A stretch of DNA of 64,000 nucleotides. It comes from Palaemon carinicauda (taxonomy: Eukaryota; Arthropoda; Malacostraca; Decapoda; Palaemonidae). Positions 24,901-36,900 of this stretch are shown in pieces; within the stretch, counting starts at the first letter, position 1; each line of letters starts with the position of its first letter. Both the position numbers and the translations under genes were made by a program. Location: the NCBI RefSeq assembly GCF_036898095.1, contig NC_090739.1:63451130-63515129 (forward strand), in the 5' to 3' direction. The notes beneath the pieces were generated by a model. The model did not search any database, was not told the origin of the DNA, and saw nothing but the letters and a program-made list of their open reading frames with translations.

Positions 24901-27900
24901 AGAGTCCCGTTCATAGCGATGACGTTCATGTACAGACATTTCTGCCACAGACTCGACGTGACGTTGAGCGGTGGACGCCGTGGACACAACGTGACGTCGA
25001 GTGTCAGTCACCGTAGTCTCGATATAGCATCGATCAGCAGTCACTGCTGTTTACTACGTGACGTTTGAACGTCAGCCACTGCAGTCACAGGTTGATCCGA
25101 AGTTAGATATGCTGTTAAAGCTTTCTTCTTCAATAGAAGCTTTCGATCCTGTTCCTGTGCGAAAGGATCCTTTGCTTTTTGTACGTCACGGTTCTGGGAT
25201 ACGTGATTCGGGTCTTCAACCTTCTAGACGAGCTTTGTTACGCCACGCTGACGTTATCTCTAGTGACAGCTTTGCTGTTAAGCGAGATGCGGAGCATAAA
25301 TCTCGATGTAACTTTGATCGCTTTGAACGTCAGCCACCGCAGTCACAGCGTGACGTTGAGATGCAGAACGTGACGTTGAGCGGTGGATGCTGTAGACATG
25401 ACGTGACGTCGAGGGTCAGTCATCGTAGTCACGATATAGCATCGAACAGCAGTCACCGCTGTTACTACGGGACGTTTTAACATCAGTTACTTCTGTCACG
25501 ACGTATAGTAGAATAACATTCTCTGCAGTCACAACGTGACATCGACCCTCAACTTTAACTTCTGTTCATATACAAGTGGATGTAGCCTGTCAGGCTTTTC
25601 CTTCACGTCATTCTGAATATAAATCTCCTTCTCGCAAGACTTAAGTTTTATCAGATGATGTGCCTTCTGAAGAAGTTGATGACCCCCTTTCAACTAATGT
25701 ACCTTTTGGGAGTCATTCAGAAGAGGAGTAACCTAGGGTGGTCCAACAATCCCTTGTATTTTAATTATGAATTTCTTTAGTGAAATTTTGTCCTAGACTT
25801 TCTTCGACGCCTGCTTTTACGAAGTCAGTTCTCTCTTGTTCTTCCAAGAGGGCCATGCTCTTACTGGGAGACTGGTTGGAATCCAGGAGAAGTTTAGGAA
25901 AGTCTGCTTTTGCTTTTCCTCCTTCTTAATTAGCTTCTCGCTCGAGCATCTGGTGTGACACAGGAGAAGCTCGAGGAGAAGTTCTCGGCTTGGGAGTACC
26001 TGCCTCTGCCCAGGGAGACTTCTTAAGCCTTGTGGACTCTCCTCGTCGTCTAGCCATGAGACGCTCCAGGATTTTATGGTCAGCTTCAGAGCTGGACCAT
26101 CTCCTGTTAGGAGTTTTTTCGAGCGTTTGAAGTTTTTATTTGTTGGATTGGTCCCTGGGAGCCTTAAGTAAGAAGGTCTCTCCAGCTGTCAATGTATTGC
26201 TGTACAATTATGTCATGCATGAACAAGGCTATCAGGGATGGCTCCAATGATCTGACAGCCACGTTCACTGCAGGAACAAGGCTATCAGGGATGGCTCCAA
26301 TGATCTGGCAGCCACGTTCTCTGCAGGAGTACTTAAGATGTAAGTGCGCTCAATGTGTTCATTGTCAAGACAAACTTCACGATGAAGACTACCAAATCTG
26401 TCTTGGCAGCAGTAAGGGAAGGCGACTGGATGGTCTCTCTCGACCTTCAGGATGCATACTTCCACATCCCGATTCATCCAAACTTTCAACAACATCTGAG
26501 GTTTGTGGACGGGAAAGTAATGTACCAATTTCGAGCACTGTACTTCGGCCTCATTCCTGCTCCTCTTGTTTTTACAAGGCCCTTGCAAAATTTAGCAAGC
26601 TTTCTACATTTTTTGAGGATTCAGAGCCTCCCTTTATTTTGACGACTGGCTAATCAGGGCGTCGTCATTATATCGCTGTCTGGAGAGCCTCTAATGGACA
26701 TTAGACCTAACCAAGGAGCTAGGTCTCATAGTGAACGTAGAGAAGTCGTAACTTACAGTACCCCATCCCAGACTATTCTTTATTTGGGAATGGAGATACA
26801 GTGTCTGATTTTTCGGGCCTTTTCGTCTCCCACAAGAATGGAACAAGCTCTGTTAAAAGTCCTTCACTTGCAAGAGAAAAACAGTTGCTCTGTAAGAGTT
26901 TGAACTAGCCTCGTGGGAACTCTTTCATCGCTGGAGTAGTTTATCTCTCTGGGGAGACTCAACCTATGCCCTCTCCAATTTCACCTAAACCATTGGAACA
27001 AGGAGAAGGTCTTAGAGAATATCTCTTTCCCAATCTCCAACTCAGTCTAGACATGTCTGACTTGGTGGGACAGCAACATCAGACTTCGAGAAGGTCTTTC
27101 TCTTGCGATCAAGAACCCAAACCATGTGTTGTATTCAGATGCATCGGATTTGGGTTAGGGAGCTCCACTGGACAATCTGGAATGCTCGGGTCTTTGATCC
27201 ACGGATCAGAAGGAACTCCATTTAAGGCAAGTAACATCTCTCCTTTGGCGAGATTTGTGCAAGGAAAAATGAATGTCTTGGCGGACTGCCTCAGCAGAAG
27301 AGGACAAGTCATCTCCATGGAGTGGACGTTGCATAAGACTGTGTGCGAGAAGCTATGGGTGACATGGGGTCAACCCACCATAGATCTTTTTGCGACTTCA
27401 CTGACAAAGAGGCTCTCGACTTACTGCTTTCCAGTTCCAGATCCAGAGGCAGCCCACATAGACGCTTTCCTGCTGGACTGGTCTCACCTGGACGTTTATG
27501 CCTTTCCACCTTTCAAGATCCTAAACAAGGTGCTGCAGAAGTTCACCTCTCACGAAGGGACCAGGTTGACATTGGTTGCTCCACTCTGGCCCGCGAGAGA
27601 GTGGTTCACAGAGGTACTTCTATGGCTGGTAGACGTTCCAAGAATTCTGCCGTTACGGATGGATCTCTTGCGACAGCCTCACGTAAAGAGATTTCATCAA
27701 AGCCTCCCCACGCTTCGTCTAACTGCCTTCAGACTATCGAAAGACTCTCTTGAGCTCGAGGGTTTTCGAAGGAGGCAGCTAGAGCGAGCGCGAGGGCTAG
27801 AAGATCCTCTACCATCAGGATCTATCAGTCGAAATGGGAGGTATTTAGAGACTGGTACAAGTCCTCCTCTATTTCCTCTTCCAAGTGCCTCTGTAGCGCA

Positions 27901-30900
27901 GATTGCGGATTTTCTGCCTTATCTGAGAAACGGTCGCTCCCTCTCTGCATCCACCATTAAAGGCTACAGAAGCATGTTAGCTTCTGTTTTCAGGCATAAG
28001 GGTTTGGATCTTTCTAATAACAAAGATCTCCAAGACCTGCTTAAGTCTTTCGAGACTTCCAAGGAGCGTCATATTTCGACTCCTGCTTGGAACTTGGACG
28101 TGGTCCTACAGTTCCTTATGTCAGACAGGTTTGAACCATTAAATTCAGCCTCCCTGAAGGATCTTACCCTCAAGACACTTTTTTTTGGTGAGCTTGGCTT
28201 CGGCTAAAAGGGTTAGTGAGATACATGCTTTTAGCAAGAACATCGGCTTCTCCGCTAATAAAGCAGTATGCGCTCTTCAACTTGGTTTTTTTGGCCAAGA
28301 ATGAACTTCCGTCTCGTCCTTGGCCTAAATCATTTGAAATCCCCAGTCTTTCTGAGATTGTGGGGAATGAAGTTGAAAGAGTGCTGTGCCCCGTTAGAGC
28401 TCTTAAATTTTGTTTATCCAGAACTAAACCGCGACGAGGTTGTTCAGAGGCTTTATGGTGCTCCGTTAGAAAGCCCTCTTTGCCCATGTCTAAGAATGCG
28501 TGGTCTTATTTTATTAGACTTTTGATTCGGGAGGCACACTCTCAATTAAGTGAGAAGGATCATAATTTACTTAAAGTCAAGGCTCATGAAGTTAGAGCGA
28601 TAGCAACTTCTGTAGCGTTTAAGCAAAATAGACCCATTAAAAGTATTATGGACGCGACCTTTTGGAGAGGCAAGTCGGTTTTCGCTTCATATTACTTGAA
28701 AGATGTCCAGACTCTTTATGAGGACTGCTACACACTGGGACCATTCGTAGCAGCGAGTGCAGTAGTGGGTGAAGGCTCTACCACTACATTCCCTTAATCC
28801 CAATATCCTTTTAATCTACTCTTGAAATTTTTAATCTTATTTTGGGTTGTACGGGAGACTAAGAAGTCTTTCGCAATCTTTTTGATTTGGCGGGTGGTCA
28901 AAATATTGTTTTCTTGAGAGCGCCCAGATTAAGGGTATTGATGAGGTCCTGTTATAGGGGTGTTCACCCTGGTTATAGCAGATCCTGGGAGTCTTTCAGC
29001 ATCCTAAGAGGATCGCTGGGCTTCGTGAGGATAGCGGCCTAATGAGGCAGAGTAATAATCAGAGTCTGCTTCCTTACCAGGTACCTATACTTAAGTCTGT
29101 TTTTTGAATAGTTGTCAAAAACTCTTGAGCATATACGCCTTTATTGTATTAATACTGGTCTCTACCCACCACCATGGGTGTGAATCAGCTATTATATATT
29201 TCACCGGCTAAGCTTAATATTTAAAAATGATATTTTGATTATAAAATAAATTTTTGAATATACTTACCCGGTGAATATATAAATTAAAGGCCCTCCCTTC
29301 CTCCCCGATAGAGACCTAGGGGACTGAGAAGAACTGGAGATGTTGACAAGTATATGCGGTATCTGGCCGATAGTCGGCGCTAGTGGTCACACCCGCAACC
29401 TTCACGGCGATCGCTCGCGAGATTTTGGAATCTGTCGAGCCGTCGGAGACGTCAGCTATTATATATTCACCGGGTAAGTATATTCAAAAATTTATTTTAT
29501 AATCAAAATATCATTGTTTAAAGAATTACTATTCAAAGAGGATGGTGTAAATCCATAAATTCAGTCCAAACCAAAATCTATTGTCAGTACTAAATGTGAC
29601 AACCAGAATGTATCTTAGTTCATGTAGAGGTATTAAATAACAATACTGTAGACACGGTGGTTCTCTTTTATGGCATATAGCTCAGAAGTTGAAGTACTGT
29701 GGGGACTTGAATATAACAAGATGTATTTTTAGGGAATATTTCAATGCTCCAAGGAATTTAGATTGTTTAGGATATGGAAAAGTTGGGTTGTTTAGGATAT
29801 GGAAAGGTTAGGCCGCAGCCAGTACATTGTGTGTTCGTTGACATATTCAATCATCTTGGATGTTATTTTTTTTTTTTTCTTCCCCCAAAACTTTCATGTG
29901 TTGTAAGTGCAGGTGTTCTTAACTTACTTGGATTTTCTATGAGGACAGCGTTTAGCAATCCTTGGTAGATTTCACAAGTCTAAGTACACTACAATAAATA
30001 AAAAAGATTACTGTAGGAATTATTTGTGTGCCTGCTCTTACAACATGATGCTTGTGGAACCTAAACTGGTAAAATAAGAATTGAAAGTTTTTTGCTCCGT
30101 AACTGGAATACAAACCTACGCTATTTATTTAGGGGTATTACTTTCTGCGAAGTTGAAATGACGAGCGGTATAACCTACCGTTGACTTGTCCGCCACCACA
30201 GGGGAATCGTCATCGTTTGGACCATCCTCGTTCAACTGTTGTCTTCGCCTTTCCCTCTTCCACGGGGAACATATGGATTACTGAGGGAAGGGAGTTTGGC
30301 CTTTCAGAGATTGACTTTGATCTTCCTCTTCTCAAGCCCGTTCACCTTTCATGGGCCTCTGAGAGTTTACTTAGGGGGGGAGCACCTGTCCCGTTTGCGG
30401 GTTAGGTTGCGCTTCCAATTGTTTTCTTAATTATTTAAGTGAAATTATAATTGTTTGTTATTTAACTTTTTAAATATGTAACTTCCCTGGTAGTTACATA
30501 TATATAGCTTAAATCCAGCGTTTTGTCGGGCGCACGACAGAAATTCAAATTTCTCGGCAATCGGCGCCATGACAGTAGGTGGTCATACATGAGCGCCATC
30601 TCTCATAGGTTACCAGAACCATTCCCAACATTCTTCAAAAATTCCCTGCCGTTGATCGAGTCAACACCTAGGAAATTCGTTTCGCTGATATTACTTTATT
30701 CTACAATTTGGTGAAGTACCTTTTGTCTGATTATTGTTAATGGCTTTCACTGCTTGTTTTTGGATATTCTTTTGACTTTTCACTCTAGATTTAAATAGAC
30801 TCTGTTGGATTTTGACCTGGACTTGTTTTCTGATTACAAAATGGCTGACTCTATAAGAAAGTGTATTAGAGGGAGCAAGACTCGTATGCCTAAGGCCTCT

Positions 30901-33900
30901 GTTGATCCTCACTCAATATGTAATGGTTGCAGAGGTCAGGTTTGTACTTATAGTAACAGATGTGTTGAATGTCGGTCTTTGTCTGATTCATAGTGGAATG
31001 TGTTTGATCGCTATGTTATGCGACTAGAGAAGGATAGACTTAGAAGGGCTAGATCGACCAGTGTTCATTCAAATAGATCTTCTGATAGTAATATTCCTTC
31101 TAATGTACATCATTTTAATATTCCTATTCCTATTCCTAAGGCAGTAGTCCCAGACCCTGCTATGGTGTTGGAGGTAAGTGAACCTTCTTTAAAGGCGAGG
31201 TAAGAAAGTGTGCGTCTTCGTCGGATGACGCAAAACCACGACGTGGTTGGCGCCAACCACTGCGTTCAAGGCCTCTCAAAAGACGTATGTCTCCTACTAA
31301 ACCATCCTGCAGTAACTGGTGTTCGCCGGAGGTTTTCCTTACGGAAGAAGACTACGTGTCAGCGCCAAAACATTCGCATAAGACACATAGTTCGTCAGAG
31401 GAAGAAGGTGCTCAGTTTACTTCTGTACATGCTTCTTCCCCTCCCCCAGATTGGGAAATGTCACAAGGACTTTCCCCTGGTGGCTACCCGACTACTGTTG
31501 ATGATCCCTCGCAGCGATTGGTACACGGTTCAGCTCGCGCACAAGGCGCGCCTGAAATGTCGCAAGGACTTTCCCCTGGTGGTCACCCGACTACGGTTGA
31601 TGATCCCTCGCAGCGATCAGTACACAGTTCAGTTAGTGCACACGGCGCTCATCAAGTGTCTGATCTGTCTGAACTATAGAGGTCGATTTCGTCCCTGTTT
31701 GACGCATACGATTCTCGAACAGAGAAGTCTCGTCTAAAAGAACCTAAAGACATAACAGACCAAGGAAAGGAGCTGCCGATAACCAAGGCGTTATCAGACA
31801 GCATATTTCTCCTATGCCCAGCAACGCTCCCTCGCAGCGATGGGGACGCGTTGCGGGAAGCGACATGGTTCTGGTCTCTCCCTCGCGACATTCTGGACGC
31901 AGATAACAGTCTGGACGTATGCTGGACGCATTCTGTCAGGATTTGTCCACACAGCATGATAGACAAGCAGTTGTCTCTCCTACGCGACTTGCTGGACGCG
32001 CGACTAATGCTTCCTCTCGTCACGCTGTAAACACGCTGGTAGCTCACGGCAACCTGGACACAAGCAGCAATCTGGACGCATGCAGTCAGGTTTTGTCTCC
32101 GCATCATGATAGACAAACAGTTGTCTCTCCTTAGCGACTTGCTGGTCGCGATACTAACGCTTTCTCGCGTCACGCTGTAGATTTACAGCATGCAGCACGC
32201 TGAAACCTCACGGCAACATGGATGCATGCAGCAGTCTGGATGCGCAGCTATCGCTCCCTCGCGTCACGCTGTTGACATACAGCATGCTGATCACACGCTG
32301 GACGCACGCGAGCAGGACTTACCCTCGCAGCATGGGGGTCACGATGTTGATGCTTCCTTACAGCATGATGGACTTACGCTGGAAGCACTGGAACCTGTCT
32401 CTCCCTCGAGACTTGCAGAACGTAAACGTGATGCTTCTTCACAATTGGATGGTATCCTTCACGATGTTCCGTCAGGACAGGATGAGTTCTTTATGGAAGA
32501 CAATAACCGACAGGATGACGCGATTTTGTCTCCTACCCATTCGACTCAGGAGATCGATGTTCCTTTAGCCAAAGTTTTAGAGGACGAATCTCAGGATTTG
32601 CTGCAGGCAGCTGACCTTAAAAAGCTGCTGACAGTTTTAACATCTCTATATCCAGAGGACTTTACTCAACCTATGCCTCAGAGCCCGCCCTCTCAGTTTT
32701 TGAAGGGCAGACCCCGAAAAACATCCTCCTTCAAGAAGATGGTTCTTGCTAGATCGGTTAAGAGAGCTTTCTCAACTCTCAACCAATGGACGTCCAAGAG
32801 GAAGGATCTATGGAAGGCCTCCATTTCCTTTCGTCCAAGTAGACTGGCCTCCAGAACTAGTGTGAGGTATTCGACTGGGGAAGTTTTCGGTTTGGGAGTG
32901 CCTGCCTCCTCCCAGAGAGACTTCTCCAGACTTGTTGACTCCTCATGCAGGTCAGCCATGAGCAAGTCAAAGATTATGTGGTCCAATTCTGAAATGGACC
33001 ATCTGCTGAAGGGAATTTTTAGGACAATAGAAGTCTTCAGCCTTATGGACTGGACTCTCGGAGCTCTCACAGAGGCCACAGACCCTAAGAACGAGGCTCA
33101 GATGCATCTGATTGCCTGTCTGGATAAGGCCGTGAGGGATGGGTCCATCGAAACTTTTCATGGCAGGAGTTCTTAAAAAGAGGGCTATGCTTTGTTCCTT
33201 CTTATCTTCAGGTTTGTCCCTTGTTCAGAGATCTGAACTTTTATTTGCTCTGTTGTGTAATCATCTTTTCCCTCCGGACTTTGTGAAAGATTTGTCGGCA
33301 GCTCTGGCACAACAGGCTACGCAAGATCTTATCTCTAGGACTGCTAAGAAAGTCCTCCCAGCTAGCTTTTTAGTAAGGAAACAAAAGGAGTCTCCTCCCA
33401 CTCGTCAGCCCTTTCGTGGGAGAGCCCCTTCAAGGGTAACTCAGAGGATTGCAGCTGGAGGTCAAGCTCGCAGATTCCCAAGACAGCAAACCAAATCAAG
33501 AAACTGAGACATGCCATCTCCAGACACTAGTGGGAGCCAGGCTTTCCCACTTTTGGCGAGAGTGGAGCCAAAGGGGGGGCGGACATCTGGACGATCAATG
33601 TCCTCAAGGAGGGATACAAGATCCCTTCCTGAGAATGCCTCCCATGTCGTCGATACCCTTAGAGTTGGCAACAGCCCACTCAGGGAACAACGCAGCAGCT
33701 CTTCAAGAGCAAGTGAACCTTATGCTGTTGAAATCAGCCATAGAAGTGGTAGAGGACACCTCCTCAGAGGGGTTTTACAACAGACTTTTCCTAGTTCGGA
33801 AAAGCTCGGGGGGATGGAGACCTGTTCTAGACGTCAGTCCATTGAACAAGTTCGTCAGCAAAGTAAAATTTGCCATGGAAACTTCAGCGTCAGTCCTTGC

Positions 33901-36900
33901 AGGCACCAGACGGAGACTGGATGGTGTCATTGGATCTGCAGGACACGTATTTCCATATCCCGATACACCCGGACCACAGAAAATTTCTAAGGTTCGTGTT
34001 CCTCAAGACCACTTATCAGTTCAAAGCACACTGTTTTGGAATGAGCATGGCTCCCTATGTTATTACCCAAGTGATGTCCAACTTGGCACGCTGGCTTCAC
34101 CTAAAGGGAGTAAGGATTTCGTCGTACCTGGACGACTGGATACTCAGAGCAGAATCACAAGTAAAGTGTCGGGAGACTCTTCAAATGACAATGTCTTTAA
34201 CGCAACAGTTAGGTCTGATGGTAAACCTGGCCAAATCTCAACTAACACCCTCACTGAATATCATTGATCTAGGGATTAAAATTCACTTGGCGATTTTTCA
34301 GGCTTTTCCAGCCCCGAAACGCATTCTAGATTGCCTAGTAAAGGTGTGACATTTCCTAGACTTACGGTCCTGCTCGGTGAGAGATTGGATGAGTCTTCTG
34401 GGGACCCTCTCATTGATCGAACATTTCGTGTCCCTGGGAAGACTTCATCTACGCCCTCTTCAATTTCATCTGGCAAAGTTTTGGACGAGAGGTCAAAGTC
34501 TGGAAAAGTGCTTGCTGATCCCTCTGGGGATCAGGAATCACTTGGATTGGAGGGACAATGCCAACTAACTCCAGGAAGGTCTCAAACTGTATCAGAAGAA
34601 CCCCGACCTAGTGTTGTACTCCGACGCCTCAGACATGGGTTGGGGTGCAACACTCGGGAAGGCCGAGATATCGGGTCTGTGGATAGAGTCTCAGAGGAAA
34701 GGGTACATAAATTATCAAAGAGCTAGTGGCCATTCACCTAGCCCTCATTCACTTTCAGAAGGAAGTCCGAGGAAGATTGGTTCAAATCAACGCAGACAAC
34801 ACCACTGCGTTGGCTTACATAAAAAAGCAGGGAGGCACTCATTCGATCTCGCTTTACGAGGTTGCGAGAGATCTACTTCTCTGGGCGAAAGCGAGGGACA
34901 TAGCCCTGATTACTCGCTCCATAGAAGGGGAGAAAAACATCAGGGCGGATCTGCTCAGCAGAAGAAGGCAAGTTCTAACTACTGAGTGGACCCTGCATCA
35001 CAAGGTGTGCACCAGCCTTTGGATGTTGTGGGGTCAACCCTCGATAGACCTCTTCGCCACACAAATGACAAAGAGATTGCCAGTATTTTGCTCTCCAGTC
35101 CCAGACCAGGAAGCAGCCGCAGTGGACGCTTTTCTTTTGAACTGGGAGGGTCTAAACGTGTACGCTTTTCCTCCATTCAAAATCCTGGACAGAGTCCTGA
35201 AAAAATTCAGTTAATCGCCCAACGTCCGCATGACCCTGATAGTTCCATTTTGGCCCATGAGACCTTGGGTTGCGGAGATGATGGAGTGGCTGGTAGATAC
35301 CCCCAGAACATTACCAAATCAGAGTGATCTACTCAAACTTAGAGAGGTACCACCAGAATTTCCTCGCTCTCAATCTGACTGCCTTTCGACTATCAAAAAG
35401 CTGGCAAGAGCGAAGGGCTTTTCAAGAGAGGCTGCACGAGCTATCGCCAGAGCTAGAAGGACATCCACTACTGTATTAGGATTTACCAATCCTAGTGGGA
35501 CATATTTAGAGTATGGTGCAGGAATAACAAACTTTCCTCTACCAGTACCTCTATAGCAAATATAGCAGATTTTCTGTTGTATCTGCGTACAAAAGAGAAG
35601 CTGGCTGTGCCTACCATCAAGGGTTACCGCAGCATGCTAGCCTTCGTCTTTCTTCACCGACCCATTGACGTGTCGGGTAACAAGGATCTTTCAGATCTCA
35701 TTAGATCTTTTGAGACGACGACAGAGGAAGGACAATCCAACCCCCTCTTGGAACCTGGATGTAGTCCTGGCCTTTTTAACCTCAAGTAGGTTTGAACCCT
35801 TGGACAAGGCGTCTTCGAAGTATCTTACCAAGAAGACTCTTTTCCTAGTTGCTTTGGCTACAGCAAAAAAGGTAGGAGAGTTACAAGCCATCAGCAAGAA
35901 GGTGGGCTTTATTGGAGACAATGCTGTTTGCTCCCTTCAGCTGGGCTTTCTCGCGAAAAACTAGAATCCTTCTCGACCTTGGCCTACATCTTTTACCATC
36001 CCAGGGCTATCTCACTTGGTTGGACGAGAGAAGGAGAGAGGCCTTTGTCAAGTGAGAGCGCTGAAATTTTATCTGCACACATTAAAAAACCTGAGAGGAC
36101 AAACAGACAACCTTTGGTGCTCAGTTAAAAAACCCTCTTTGCCGTTATCAAAGAATGCTCTAGCTTTTTTCATCAAGGATTTGATAAGGGAAGCTCACCA
36201 GAATTGTGAGGAAAGGAGTTTCCCAATCCTTAAGGTGAAACCACTTGAGGTTAAAGCTGTTGCAACTTCTATGGCTTACAAGCACAATAAGTCAATGAAG
36301 TGAATTCTGGAGGCTGCTTTCTGGCGAAGTAAATCAATCTTCGCGGACTGTCATCTCAAAGATGTCCAGTCCCAGTATGAGGATTGCTGTTCCCTGGGTT
36401 CGTACGTTACCTCCGGCGTTGTAGTTGGAGAAGGGTGTACTGCCTCTTCCCTATAACCTTTTTTATATATACCCTTGCCTTTTTTCTTGTACTTGTGTTC
36501 ACAGGTTGTTGCAGCCTTTCGCAGTCTGGGATGCAAGTCAAGTTAGTTTATTTATGATATGTGTTTTTAAATTTTGGAGTAGGTGGTCAGAATCAGTATC
36601 CATGGCTATGCCAGGTTTGCAAGGGTGGAGGTCTAGCCACGCTAAGGTCAAGGATCTTGTGGCAGCCTCACAGAGACTTTTACAGCCTCCTGAGTGGATC
36701 GCCGAGTCTCTTAAGGAATGCAGGTGAAATGAAGCAGGATAACTTTGAAGCCAGCTTCCTTATCAGGGAAGAACCAGATTGTTGGTATTACAAATTGGTT
36801 CCAGGACTCGCACTCCGGACACGTGGCTGTAGGAGAACATAAGCTGGCCCTACACGACGAGCACAGAGGGAAAGGGGATGGAATGAACACAATGGGACCA

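Larger units (their letters stand above)
23087..29515 (+). mobile_element. DIRS copy A2 (6.4 kb, near full length)
   Basis: The ITRs are 23101-23250 and 29331-29481. The ICR at 29187-29282 has one half complementary to 23087-23130 and the other to 29455-29515. Between them lie gag-like remains, RT, RNase H end, methyltransferase-like domain and tyrosine recombinase, in the DIRS order. No target-site duplication is visible, as expected for recombinase-mediated integration. Frameshifts, a 53-bp tandem duplication and an internal deletion near 26330 break the ORFs. It sits in the 21.7-kb SENP intron. Confidence 0.9.
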
